Positions 35,231 to 45,007 of a stretch of 64,000 nt of DNA are shown piece by piece. Source of the DNA: VXNE01 sp963668365. Its GTDB lineage: Bacteria > Pseudomonadota > Gammaproteobacteria > Pseudomonadales > Azotimanducaceae. Position 1 is the stretch's first letter. Each line of letters starts with the position of its first letter. Under the pieces are notes generated by a model that was given only the letters and a program-made list of their open reading frames with translations, was not told the DNA's origin and searched no databases. A program made the translations under genes and the position numbers. The DNA lies in assembly GCA_963668365.1 (NCBI GenBank), contig OY764266.1:2790001-2854000 (forward strand), given 5' to 3'.

Positions 35231-36317
35231 ATGGCCAGCAACGTGCCTTGGCAGAATTTGCCCGCTCGGTTCCCCGGCCGGATTCCTCCGATATTCGCCT
35301 TGCCCCGCATCCTGGACGCGCCGGTGGGTCACGGTACGGCATCGTCGCCCGCGTTGAAGTTCCCGGGCTGCGAACCCATGCGTCTGACGCACGAAGAGCT
35401 GGAGGTTTTTGACGGACGCCTGGAGTTTTGGGACGCGCGCGTGGAGACGGCATGGGTGGTTCGCGAACCGACCAGCCCTGTCCATGAACGCCCGGGGCAA
35501 GCATTGTCCGCGTTGGCGGAGCGCATCGCCGCCGTGCGCGGTTCGCCGATCACATGCTACGGCGCGATGGATCTGCTTCAACGCGACGGGGACGGGCAAC
35601 CCAGACGGGTCATGCAGTCGGACCAGTCCGTATACCTGTGGCCGAATCGGGCGGTCCTGCCCGGGCTTCGCGCCATGGTCGTCGGCGAGCACGACATCCC
35701 GGATGTGGTGCTTGGAGGTGGACCACACGACGGACGTGCGACGGGGCAAGCTGCTGCAATACGAGGCGTGGGGATTCCCGGAGTTGTGGGTGGAGGTGCC
35801 GGACCGGGTGGCGTCGAGTCATCCCCGAGGCCTGATTCCCGGATTGACGATCTATCTGTTGGGAGAAAACGGCTACGAGGTCGCCCCCGAAAGCCGGGCG
35901 TTTTCAGGGTGGGGGGCGTTCGAGATTCACGACGCGATGAACGAGACGACGCCGTCAGCACTCACCTGCGTGGTTCTGGAGCGGGTCGGGATGACCATGG
36001 GCGCGGAAGAGGGCACCGGTCCCGACGATGATCCGCTGCTTCGCTCTCAGCGACGAAAGGGGTACAACATCGGCCATGCCCAGGGCCATGCCGAGGGCCA
36101 GACCGCAGGTCGCGCGGCGCTGGCGTGCGGGATATTGCGATCTCGCGGCATTGAGATCTCACCGGGTCTTGCGGACACCCTGCAAGAAGCGCCAGCTTTC
36201 GCCGAATCGTCCGATGCGACGATCGCCGCTGCGGCCATGGCTGCGGAATCCGAAACCGACTTTCTGCGCCGCACTCGCCCCTTGAGTGATTCCGAGGACG
36301 CGTCGGTGCCACGATAA
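35231..36317 (+). pseudogene. Uma2-family (DUF820) nuclease gene with a frameshift
   Basis: The N-terminal part (LKFPGCEPMRLTHEELEVF, ETAWVVREPTSPVHERPGQ, RVMQSDQSVYLWPNRAV, GEHDIPDVVL) and the C-terminal part (LEVDHTTDVRRGKLLQYEAW, GFPELWVEVP, EEGTGPDDDPLLRSQRR) of one Uma2 protein lie in different frames. They join at the CTTGG at 35711-35715, where one extra base breaks the catalytic DVVLEVD motif of this PD-(D/E)XK fold. The fused product would be about 361 aa with a Gly/His/Gln repeat-like tail typical of this multicopy family. Either a real inactivating insertion or a single-base assembly error. Confidence 0.85.
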
Positions 36318-36456
36318 CCATCGCTGGCACCTCCAGGAGGGCGGTTAGAATGGCTCTCGCATCGTGTCGCCCCGCGAGGTTGTTGATCGATTCGATGGTG
36401 CGCAGTAGTCCAAGCTTGGCCGTTCTGAGGCGGGCACCCTGACGCAGGAGTCTCCC

Positions 36457-39400
36457 ATGATCATCGACAATGCATTTCGCGGTGGCCTGTTCGCACCGGA
36501 TTTCCTGACCGAACCGGAGTCCATTGGCGAGTTGCCGGAATGGGATGATCTCGACGCCGCTACCCTTGACAAAGCAGAGAGTAGCTTGCGCGCTATCTTC
36601 AAGGAGTTTCCCCACGAAGGCACACCAAATGAGAGCCAAACCGAAGATGATCTGGAAGACTCTCTATTGTTTGGATTGGACCGCACACCTGCGCCAGCAA
36701 AACCTGAGTGGGGTGGGCCGTACCGATGTTCCCGACGGATTGCTGTTCATCGACGATGCTGCCAAGTCCCGAGCGGTCGGCATAGCGGAAGAGCGGGCGC
36801 GATATGCCATTGGGACCGTAGTGGTGGAGTCGAAACGCTGGCTTCGGCCTCTGGGCAGGACGTCTGATCGGACTGTGGCGCCGTCCACACAAATGCTTCG
36901 CTACCTGCGCCGTGCGGACGACCTGACGGAAGGTCGAGTCCGCTGGGGCATTCTGACCAACGGCGCACATTGGCGGCTTTACTATCAAGGCGCGGGTTCG
37001 ATCTCTGACGGGTTCCTTGAAGTAGATCTGGCGGCGATCCTGAACATCCCCGGACACAACGACGGGCTGTTCGCACTGTCGAGCGATGAGCGTCGGCACT
37101 GCCTGAAGCTGTTTGTTCTCCTGTTCGGTCGGAAGGCGTTCCTCGCAGAACGTGCGGATGGCCGGACGCTGCATCAGCGCGCTCTCGCCGAGAGTAAGCT
37201 CTACGAAGAGCGTGTCGCCGCCAACATCTCGAAGCTGGTGTTCGAGGAGATTTTCCCCAGCTTGGTGCGAGCCATCGCCGAAGAGGAGGAGAGTGCGCCG
37301 CTGAGCGAAGTGCGAGACGCGGCGCTGGTGCTGTTATATCGGCTGTTATTCCTGCTCTACGCCGAAGACCGGGCATTGCTGCCTGTGGTCGACCAGCGCT
37401 ACGACAACATCGGTCTGCGCCGCCGCGTGCGGCAGGATATCGGGCGGCGAAAGGAACAGGGGGAGATCTTCTCCGCCACCGCGACGAGCTACTACACGGC
37501 GCTCGACGATTTGAGTCGCGTGATTGACCAAGGAGACTCGGCCTTCGGCCTGCCGCCGTACAACAGCGGCCTGTTTGATGCATCCCGTACACCGCTTTTA
37601 AGCCGGATTCGGCTATCCAATCGCGTCATGGCAGACGTGATCGACGCACTTTCCTTTGAGCAGCATCGCAGTGGACGCCGTTACATCAACTACCGAAGCC
37701 TTTCCGTCCAGCAACTCGGATCAATCTACGAGCGCCTGCTGGAATTCGAACCTGTCCACGAAGGTGGGCACATCGAGGTGCGACCAAATGTCTTCGCTCG
37801 CAAGGGATCGGGGAGCTACTACACGCCGGAGCCACTTGTTCGGTTGATCCTCCAGGAAACCGTAGGGCCGCTGGCAGACGCAAAGCTTGAGACGTTCCTC
37901 GCCAGAGTTTCGGAAAAAGGTGGCGCGCACGACTCGGTAACCCTCGCGCCTGACGATTTGGCGGAATTAGTGCGCGTGGACCCTGCCCAAGCCCTACTCG
38001 ATCTCAAGGTCTGCGACCCAGCCATGGGCTCGGGACACTTCCTGGTCAGCCTCGTGGATTTCCTGAGTGACCGCGTGATCAAGGCGCTCGATGAAGGCAA
38101 TCGGGTGGAAGGCTACGTTTCTCCCTTGGCGGAGCGCATCGAAGGCATTCGCAATACGATTCTCGAGAATGCGAAGCAGAACAAATGGTCCGTAGACCCC
38201 GCGCAACTCGACGACGACCAGATCGTCCGCCGCATGGTTCTGAAACGCTGTGTCTACGGCGTTGACAAGAATCCGATGGCGGTGGAACTCGCCAAGGTGT
38301 CGCTTTGGCTGCATACCTTCACGGTCGGTGCGCCGCTGTCGTTTCTCGATCACCACCTGCGCTGCGGCGACAGCCTTTTCGGATCTTGGGTGCATGAAGG
38401 CTTGCAACGTGCCGTGACGCAAGGCGGAGAGTTGCTTGTCTCCGATCCACTCGCGCGCGCTAAGGCGGCGGCGAATCCCATGCATTCGATCGAGGCGCTG
38501 TCCGACGCGGAATTAGCCGAAACGGCGCAGTCCGCCAAGCTGTTCGATGATATCCATGCAGGGACCGCGCCGTTGGATGCCTTTCTGTCGTTGCTGCATG
38601 CCTTCGATTGGCTGAAGCCCAACAGAAAGGACAGAGCTGCCATCGCCACTTGGCTAATCGGCCAGTACGGCGATCCCATCGCGATTGCAATGGGCCAGGA
38701 AGACGTTGCGGGTGACGTGCCGGATGCGGCCACCTTTGACGAACTTCTAGCGCAAGCTCGCAATGTCGTCAAGGACGAACGGTTCCTTAACTGGCAGGTC
38801 GCGTTCCCAGGCGTCTGGACGGATTGGGAGAACGCTAACCGGCAAGGCGGCTTCGACGCCGTGATCGGTAACCCGCCCTGGGATCGAGTCAAGCTGCAAC
38901 AGGTGGAGTGGTTCGCGTCCAGACGGCGTGAGATAGCCTTGGCGCAACGTGCATCTGACCGTAAGAGGATGATCCGGGCACTGGAGGTTGCGGGAGATCC
39001 TCTTTTGGCGGACTTCCAACACGCCAGCGACCGTGCCGTAGTCGCAGCGAGCGTGGCGCGGCAAGGCGGCGACTACCCGTATCTTTCGCGGGGTGATGTG
39101 AATCTGTACTCGCTCTTTGTGGAGCGCGCCATGGCGTTGGTGCACTCGGATGGCGTGATTGGTTTGCTGACCCCTTCGGGCATCGCTTCGGATAAGACGG
39201 CGTCGCCGTTTTTCCGTTCCGTCGCGACTGAAGGACGGTTGCGAGCCCTTTATGACTTTGAGAACAAAAAAGTCTTCTTCCCAGACGTACATGCCTCGTT
39301 CAAGTTTTGCGTCTTTGTCGCAGGTCCGTCGGCAGTTGTCGATCCCGCAAGGTGCGCATTCTATGTTCACGATGTTGCAGAGCTTGACGACCCCGACCGT

Positions 39401-40522
39401 TGCTTTCCGCTGGCGGACCGGGATTTCGCTTGCGTCAATCCCAACACTGGTACCGCGCCCATTTTCCGTAGTCGTCGCGACGCGAACCTGACGACCGCAA
39501 TCTACAAGCGATTGTCGGTGCTTGTGGATAGGTCGTCTGGAAAGCAAGTCAAGGCATGGCCCGTAAGGTACGAACGCATGTTTGACATGACCAATGACTC
39601 CCATCTATTCCGCACTCGCGACGAGCTTGAGGAACGGGAGGGCGCGTGGCCCATCGGTGGCAACCGCTTCGACAGCCCTAGCGGCCAGTGGCTGCCGCTT
39701 TATGTCGGCCGGATGATCCACCAGTTTGATCACCGAGCGGCATCGGTCAATGTCAACGAGGAGAATCTCCACAACCCAGCATTGAGCGGAGACATAAGTG
39801 CCGAACAAAAGGCCGATCCGGCTTTCGTACCAATCCCGCAGTACTGGGTGCCGGATAAAGCCGTGTCGTTTCCTGACCCTTTAGGATGGACCGTTGCGTT
39901 TCGAGACATCGCCCGTGCGACTGATTCCCGAACAATGATTGCGGCGGCAGTCCCGTTCGTTGGATTAGGGAATACTGCACCTGCGATCTTCCCAGAAGAC
40001 AAGGTCAAAGATCGGTCGGACTGCGCTCTGCTGCTGGGGAACTTAGGTGCCGTGGTGCTCGATTTCGTGGTTCGTCAAAAGGCTCAGACTACTCATCTCA
40101 ACTGGTATATGGTCGAGCAACTCCCGATCGTTCCACCACCGGCGTACTACAAGACCCGCTTCGGCCCCAAAACCGCAGCCGAGATCATCCGGGAAGCCGT
40201 CCTCGAACTCACATACACGACCTACGATATGGCGCCCTTCGCCCGAGATCTTGGCTATTTCGATGGTGATGGCAAGGTCAAGCCTCCGTTCCTTTGGAAC
40301 GAGGACCGCCGCCTGTATCTCCGCGCGAAACTTGACGCCGTATTCTTCCATCTCTACGGCGTCACCGACCGGGACGACATCCGGTACGTCTACTCCACTT
40401 TCCCCATCGTGGAGCGCCAAGAGACTAACGCCTACGACGGTCGCTATCGATCCCGAGACCTATGCCTCGCCTGGGCGAATGCCCTCGCCGCCGGTCGCCC
40501 GGATGCAAATGTGGAGGGATGA
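36457..40522 (+). CDS. Eco57I-like type IIG restriction-modification protein, N-terminus frameshifted
   Basis: A single-chain nuclease-methyltransferase of about 1350 residues. The N-terminus is in one frame (MIIDNAFRGGLFAPDFLTEP ... TEDDLEDSLL from 36457). The rest is in the +1 frame from about 36680 (HLRQQNLSGVGRTDVPDGLL onward). The nuclease-like motif is DVPDGLLF ... VVVESKRW (D, ExK). The m6A methyltransferase core has the SAM motif VCDPAMGSGHFLVSLVDFL and the catalytic NPPW (GNPPWDRVKL). A target-recognition region follows, ending in WNEDRRLYLRAKLDAVFFHL. The shift lies near 36660-36690 in a T-rich stretch, and the joined sequence seems a few residues short, so a true lesion or an assembly error are both possible. 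Base composition is less GC-rich than the backbone. Confidence 0.82.
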
Positions 40523-40611
40523 TGCGCCATCGTCATTTGTCGCAGCAGATTAGAGAAGATATGAAGGCGTCCGCCATAGACCAGGTCTGACGTCGGCAAC
40601 GGGAGGGCTGA

Positions 40612-41739
40612 ATGAACCGAATCGACGCCGTCCGTATTCACGGCTTCAGGTCCTTGGTAGATGTCGAGCTTACGGGATTGCCGGATACAACTGTCCTGAT
40701 AGGTGGCAATGGGTCTGGTAAATCCAACTTCATCCGATTCTTCGAGATGGTGAGCTGGATGCTCCGCGCGCGACGGCTCGGCGAGTTCGTTGCCAGGCAC
40801 GGTGGTGCTAGCGATCAGCTCTTTGGTGGTGGCAGCCGCACGAAACGCGTGGAGGCCGAGCTTTCCTTGCACACGAATGCTGGCAGAGACGAGTATCGCT
40901 TCGTGCTTGCCCATGCACATCCTGATCGGTTCGTCTTTGCCGAGGAGGCGATCCGTTCCAACAGGCAGAACTTTCCCTTTCCAACGGAGCCGCAATGGCG
41001 ACCACTCGGGGTCGGTCACGAGGAGGCGCGAATTGTCGAATACGCACAGGCTGGACAGCCCGATCGCATCAATCGCAAGACCGCTTCGGTGATCGTACAT
41101 CTGTTGCGAAACTGCGCGGTCTTTCAGTTTCACGACACGTCCGATAGCTCGAACTTCAAGAGATCTTGGGATGTAGGAGATAATAATGGCCTGCGCTCGG
41201 ATGGTGGCAACCTCGCTGCCGTTTTGTACCGGTTGGAACACGAGGATGTCGGACGCTTCGAACAGATCTGTCGTCACATCAACCGCATACTGCCTGTATT
41301 TGATCGCTTTCAGATCGAAGAAAGATACGGAAAAGTCATGCTGCGTTGGAAGCTCAAGGGCGCGGAGGAAACCTTCGGAGCGCACCTGACATCCGATGGT
41401 TCTTTGCGGTTTTTTGCGCTTGTGACGTTGTTGAACCTGCCGCCGGCATTGCTGCCGGATGTCATTCTGCTGGATGAGCCGGAGCTTGGCCTACATCCCG
41501 CCGCCATCGCATTGGTGGGCAATATGATCAAGTCGCTCGCTACGGAAAGGCAGGTGATCACCGCGACGCAATCGCCGCTGCTCGTTGACGCGTTTGGCCT
41601 GGATGAAATCGTCGTACTGGAGCTTCGTGACAAACGAACGGAATTCCGTAGACTCGACGCGGACAGCTACCAAATCTGGCTCGACGATTTCACTACCGGC
41701 GAACTTTGGCAGAAGAACCTCATCGGCGGGCGCCCGTGA
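40612..41739 (+). CDS. AAA_21-type ATPase of an ATPase + TOPRIM cassette
   Basis: A 375-residue RecF/OLD-like ATPase. It begins MNRIDAVRIHGFRSLVDVEL, with Walker A LIGGNGSGKSNFIRFF. Near the C-terminus it has the signature region LTSDGSLRFFALVTLLNL, Walker B DVILLDEPELGLHP and the switch motif ITATQSPLLVDAF. It lacks a nuclease domain. Its stop overlaps the GTG start of the next gene (GTGA), so the two are translationally coupled. The type IIG gene ends 89 bp upstream. A role in phage defence is suggested by this setting. Confidence 0.85.
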   Translation: MNRIDAVRIHGFRSLVDVELTGLPDTTVLIGGNGSGKSNFIRFFEMVSWMLRARRLGEFVARHGGASDQLFGGGSRTKRVEAELSLHTNAGRDEYRFVLAHAHPDRFVFAEEAIRSNRQNFPFPTEPQWRPLGVGHEEARIVEYAQAGQPDRINRKTASVIVHLLRNCAVFQFHDTSDSSNFKRSWDVGDNNGLRSDGGNLAAVLYRLEHEDVGRFEQICRHINRILPVFDRFQIEERYGKVMLRWKLKGAEETFGAHLTSDGSLRFFALVTLLNLPPALLPDVILLDEPELGLHPAAIALVGNMIKSLATERQVITATQSPLLVDAFGLDEIVVLELRDKRTEFRRLDADSYQIWLDDFTTGELWQKNLIGGRP

Positions 41740-42377
41740 TCCGGCTGGCCGTATCGGTGGAGGGTCAGACGGAGGAGGAATTCGTCAATGCGGTGCTCCT
41801 GCAATATCTGCGCTTGATGAACATTGAAATCCAGCCAGTCCTGATAGGACGTGCGCGATATGCAGACAGAGGTGGTGGCAACGTCACGATAGACCGATTG
41901 ACATCCGATATGGCGAGCCTTTACCGGTCCTTCGACGCGGTGACTTCGCTGGTCGATTTCTACGGATTCCGCGACAAAGGGGATAGGACCGTCCAGGAGT
42001 TGGAGATCGATCTGCATGTTGAGGTTGGTAACAGGATCGGTGCCAGTTGGAACGAAACGAAAGTTCTTCCATACGTTCAACAGTACGAATTCGAGGGCCT
42101 GTTGTTTGCCGATGTCGAGGCATTCGGAGGGTTAATTGACGTTCCAGACGAGTCCGTCGCGCTGCTGAGGAGAATACGTGGCCAATTCCCGACTCCGGAG
42201 GATATCAACGACGACCCGAACACCCCCCCAAGCAGGCGCATTGTCGGTGCCATCCCAAGATACCGGAAGCCCGTTCACGGACCCCAAGTCGCGGAGACAA
42301 TGGGATTGGAGGCTATGCGGACCGAATGCCCTCGATTCAATGAGTGGGTGTCCCGCCTGGAGTCGCTATCAGGCTGA
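41736..42377 (+). CDS. DUF4276-family TOPRIM-like protein
   Basis: A 213-residue protein whose N-terminus VIRLAVSVEGQTEEEFVNAV carries the TOPRIM-type glutamate. An acidic motif follows in LVDFYGFRDKG, and YEFEGLLFADVEAF is the hallmark of DUF4276. I use the GTG at 41736, which overlaps the ATPase stop, rather than the longer frame from 41706, because the domain begins there. DUF4276 proteins are commonly encoded next to AAA_21 ATPases, as here; nuclease activity dependent on the ATPase is a reasonable inference from OLD and PARIS systems. Confidence 0.85.
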   Translation: MIRLAVSVEGQTEEEFVNAVLLQYLRLMNIEIQPVLIGRARYADRGGGNVTIDRLTSDMASLYRSFDAVTSLVDFYGFRDKGDRTVQELEIDLHVEVGNRIGASWNETKVLPYVQQYEFEGLLFADVEAFGGLIDVPDESVALLRRIRGQFPTPEDINDDPNTPPSRRIVGAIPRYRKPVHGPQVAETMGLEAMRTECPRFNEWVSRLESLSG

Positions 42378-42699
42378 CCGAAACCGACTGGGTCTGACCC
42401 CTCTCCGGTTATCAGGCCCATTCAAACGATACGTTATGCAACTTGGACCACAAATCGCATTGGCTTGACGTTGTGCTTCGCGACGCCTCGCCACGTGTCA
42501 TCCGCTTGTCGGACTCTCCACATAGGCTATAACCTCGCCTCGACATTCAATCCAGTGTTTGTGAGCAGGGTCATTGTGCCCTACTCGATACTCTCCGAAC
42601 GCTTCCATTCCTGCAAATTAGACCCTAGCCATGACGCGAGGCATTGTGTCCAGCCTAGGTAGAGGGGGTCAAGGAGCAGTCAAATACATCGCTTCTTTT
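42378..42699. other. Gene-free stretch between the DUF4276 gene and the HAD remnant
   Basis: No supported gene. A short palindrome-like GGGTCTGACCCC near 42390 resembles the core of REP sequences associated with RAYT transposases, but only one copy is clear and no RAYT gene is nearby. Composition is AT-richer than the surrounding backbone. Confidence 0.35.
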
Positions 42700-42825
42700 G
42701 CGGATACCTTCGGCGCTGGATTCCACGGCCATTTCGAAGACGCCATCGCCTTTCTCCTTGAGAGCCGCCCGTTTCGGATCCTTAAGGAAGGTGATGATTC
42801 TCCGGCGGGTTTCATGCAGCCATCA
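42700..42825 (-). pseudogene. Decayed fragment of a HAD-family hydrolase gene
   Basis: On the minus strand this reads MKPAGESSP and then, after a one-base shift, FEMAVESSAEGIRKR. These correspond to MKPASESPP and FEVVVESSIEGVRKP in the intact HAD gene at 44215-44889. At the nucleotide level the fragment matches 44410-44530 at roughly 70 percent by eye, with an extra T in the run at 42750-42753. It is a piece of a related gene left beside the DUF4143 ATPase gene, which lies between it and the intact HAD gene. Confidence 0.65.
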
Positions 42826-42847
42826 AGCGCAGGCACGTCGTGACCGC

Positions 42848-44008
42848 TCATTCCCGCACACAGGCGAGTTCGGCCGAAATGTGGGACGCTGGCAAAGCCC
42901 GGATTCGAGACCCCAATTGGTACCGTTCTGTGCCGGCGTGCACCACATCCAGCCGGTCGAGGTTCAACGTCTGCAGCGCTGAGCGCATCGATGGCGTCAG
43001 TCGGGGCGCTTCCGAGCGTTTCACTTCAAATCCATGGCGGCGATTGCCGTCGGTGATCAGCAGATCGAGCGCCGCGCCGCTATGGGTGGACCAGTGGAAG
43101 CACTGATCGGAACGCGCGGCAAGCACATGCATGATCTCGCCGATGACGAAGCCCTCCCAAGAGGCGCCCACCTTGGGATGTGAAAGGACATCTTCCCGGG
43201 ACGACAGGCCGAGCAGCGCGTGGAGAATGCCCGAGTCCGCCACGTAGACCTTCGGCGAGCGGACTTGACGTTTGCCGATGTTCTCGAACCAGGGCGGCAG
43301 TTGGCGCACCACGAACAACGATGTGAGCAAGTCCAGATAGCGTCTGACCGTGGTGTGCGAGACGCCGAATGCGCGACCGAATTCAGCCCCGTTCCATACC
43401 CCCCCATGCCAGTGCGCCAGCATGGTCCAGAAGCGGCGCAGAGTGGCGGGCGGTGTCGTGCTCCCCAGGTCCGCCACGTCTCGCGACAGAAAGGTGTCGA
43501 CGAAGCTGTTTCGCCAACGGCGGCTGGCCGGGTCCGACGCCGCCAGAAAGGAGCGCGGAAAGCCGCCGCGCAGCCATAGCCGTTCCAGGTCGCCAACTTC
43601 GGTGTGGTCGAACCCATCGAGTTCGTGGAACGCAACCCGCCCGGCCAGCGTCTCGGACGTCTGCCGCAGGAGATGCGGCGATGCGCTGCCGAGCACGAGG
43701 AACCGCGCTGGTGTTCGGGGGCGATCCGCTAAAGTACGTAGCAGCGGGAAAACCTCGGGTAGGCGGTGAATCTCATCGAGCACCACGAGGCCCTTGAGCG
43801 GTCGCAGTTCAAGGCCGGGGTCGGCCAGCCGGGCTAGATCAGCGGGGTCTTCCAGGTCGAACCACGAAGTTGAGCCTCGGCGCGACGCGACTATCTGTCT
43901 GGCGAGCGTGGTCTTGCCGACCTGCCGGGCACCCACGAGTGCGACGACCGGGAATTCCCGCAGCAACAAGCGAACGCGGCGCGCGTGACGTTGTCTCGCA
44001 ACCTCCAT
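42848..44008 (-). CDS. ATP-binding protein with AAA_14 and DUF4143 domains
   Basis: A 386-residue protein with Walker A VVALVGARQVGKTTLARQ and the AAA_14 pattern WFDLEDPADLARL. Walker B is GLVVLDEIHRLPE, followed by FLVLGSASPHLL. The C-terminal DUF4143 region is recognisable (ARSPKVYVADSGILHALLGL is the typical K-x-Y-x-x-D-x-G block, here RSPKVYVADSGILHALLGL; then SWEGFVIGEI and FEVKRS). The function of this large family is not established; toxin-antitoxin-like or defence roles have been suggested. The ATG at 44008 is preferred over 44068 because a 41-bp palindrome occupies the space immediately upstream. Confidence 0.85.
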   Translation of the reverse strand: MEVARQRHARRVRLLLREFPVVALVGARQVGKTTLARQIVASRRGSTSWFDLEDPADLARLADPGLELRPLKGLVVLDEIHRLPEVFPLLRTLADRPRTPARFLVLGSASPHLLRQTSETLAGRVAFHELDGFDHTEVGDLERLWLRGGFPRSFLAASDPASRRWRNSFVDTFLSRDVADLGSTTPPATLRRFWTMLAHWHGGVWNGAEFGRAFGVSHTTVRRYLDLLTSLFVVRQLPPWFENIGKRQVRSPKVYVADSGILHALLGLSSREDVLSHPKVGASWEGFVIGEIMHVLAARSDQCFHWSTHSGAALDLLITDGNRRHGFEVKRSEAPRLTPSMRSALQTLNLDRLDVVHAGTERYQLGSRIRALPASHISAELACVRE

Positions 44009-44048
44009 GCATTGAAATATGAACGTGACCCGTTCAAATTTCAATGCA
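44008..44048. promoter_or_regulatory. 41-bp near-perfect palindrome at the start of the DUF4143 ATPase gene
   Basis: Left arm TGCATTGAAATATGAACG (44008-44025), 5-bp spacer TGACC, right arm CGTTCAAATTTCAATGCA (44031-44048); 17 of 18 positions pair. The left arm starts at the A of the gene's start codon, so the palindrome covers the whole ribosome-binding region. It could be an operator for autoregulation or a hairpin that hides the start codon. It is far AT-richer than the surroundings. Confidence 0.75.
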
Positions 44049-44214
44049 CATGTGATGGATGGGAGCACGCTCCCGCCGTGATGCGGCCGTCCATTCGGTA
44101 GCTCACGTCAACGCCGAAGGCGTTCCCAGAGTCGACTCTGCCGCGCGCGCGCCAACTTTGCCGACTTGTTCCGCAGACTTTCAGATCCGCATCACGCCTG
44201 GGCGGCGGGACTCC

Positions 44215-44871
44215 TCAGGAGTCGAAGCGCAAGCCGGTAATCGCCGACAGTTCGACCAGCGCCTGATCCTCGTTCAACACCTTGATCGTGTGCATCCCCA
44301 TCGCGCGGGCGGGCTTCAGGTTGATGCCGAGATCATCCAGGAACACCGTTCGGGCTGGCTCGACGCCCAGGCGTTCGCAGGCAATGCGGTAGATCGCGGG
44401 GTCGGGTTTGCGGACTCCCTCGATGCTTGATTCGACGACGACTTCGAACAGCGACATCGCCTTCTCCATGAGCGCTGCGCGTTTCGGGTCCTTCGTGGCC
44501 GGCGGGGACTCGCTCGCGGGTTTCATGTTGTTCGTGATAGCGCCGACGCGGAAACGCTCCTTGCAACTGCGCAGGGCGTCGATCATGCGTGGTCGAGGCG
44601 CGCCGCTCAGGATCTCGAGCAGCCGCTTGCCGTGCACCGGATGGCCGAGCGCCGCGGTTTCGGCGTGAAACAGGGCATCGAAAGCATCGGCATCGACCTG
44701 GTTCGACTCGAATTGCGCCCAGGCGTTGGTTTCCGGGTTCGTCGCGTTGACGCCGCGAATGAAGTCGCGAGGCAGACCGTTCGCCGCTTCAAACCGGTTG
44801 AAGGCTTCGAATGGGCTTGCGGTAAGGACGCCGCCTATGTCCCACAGGACCGCTTCGATGCCTTGACGCAT
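44215..44871 (-). CDS. HAD-superfamily (subfamily IA, ACAD10-like) hydrolase
   Basis: A 218-residue HAD protein. Motif I is VLWDIGGVLT, where the usual second Asp is Gly, common in the DxGGV subgroup but atypical for phosphatases. Motif II lies at VGAITNN, motif III at VRKPDPAIYRIACERLGV, and motif IV at TVFLDDLGINL. The insert after motif I (FEAFNRFEAANGLP) and overall look resemble the HAD part of ACAD10-like proteins. The ATG at 44871 (MRQGIEAVLW) is preferred over 44889. Its substrate is unknown. A decayed related fragment sits at 42700-42825. Confidence 0.85.
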   Translation of the reverse strand: MRQGIEAVLWDIGGVLTASPFEAFNRFEAANGLPRDFIRGVNATNPETNAWAQFESNQVDADAFDALFHAETAALGHPVHGKRLLEILSGAPRPRMIDALRSCKERFRVGAITNNMKPASESPPATKDPKRAALMEKAMSLFEVVVESSIEGVRKPDPAIYRIACERLGVEPARTVFLDDLGINLKPARAMGMHTIKVLNEDQALVELSAITGLRFDS

Positions 44872-45007
44872 GGGTCTCTTCCTCCGCACTTGCTGATGGA
44901 CGCTTCAGGTCGCCCTCGATTTGCGGGCGTGACCTTATCATAGGGTCTCGAACTCCCGACGCCGAAGACAGCGTCGGCCACCAGTCGCAGATAAAGGACA
45001 TTGCAGG

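Noticed and set aside
42389..42401. REP sequence of a RAYT system
   Set aside because: Only one short GGGTCTGACCCC-like core is clear, with no paired inverted copy and no transposase gene nearby.
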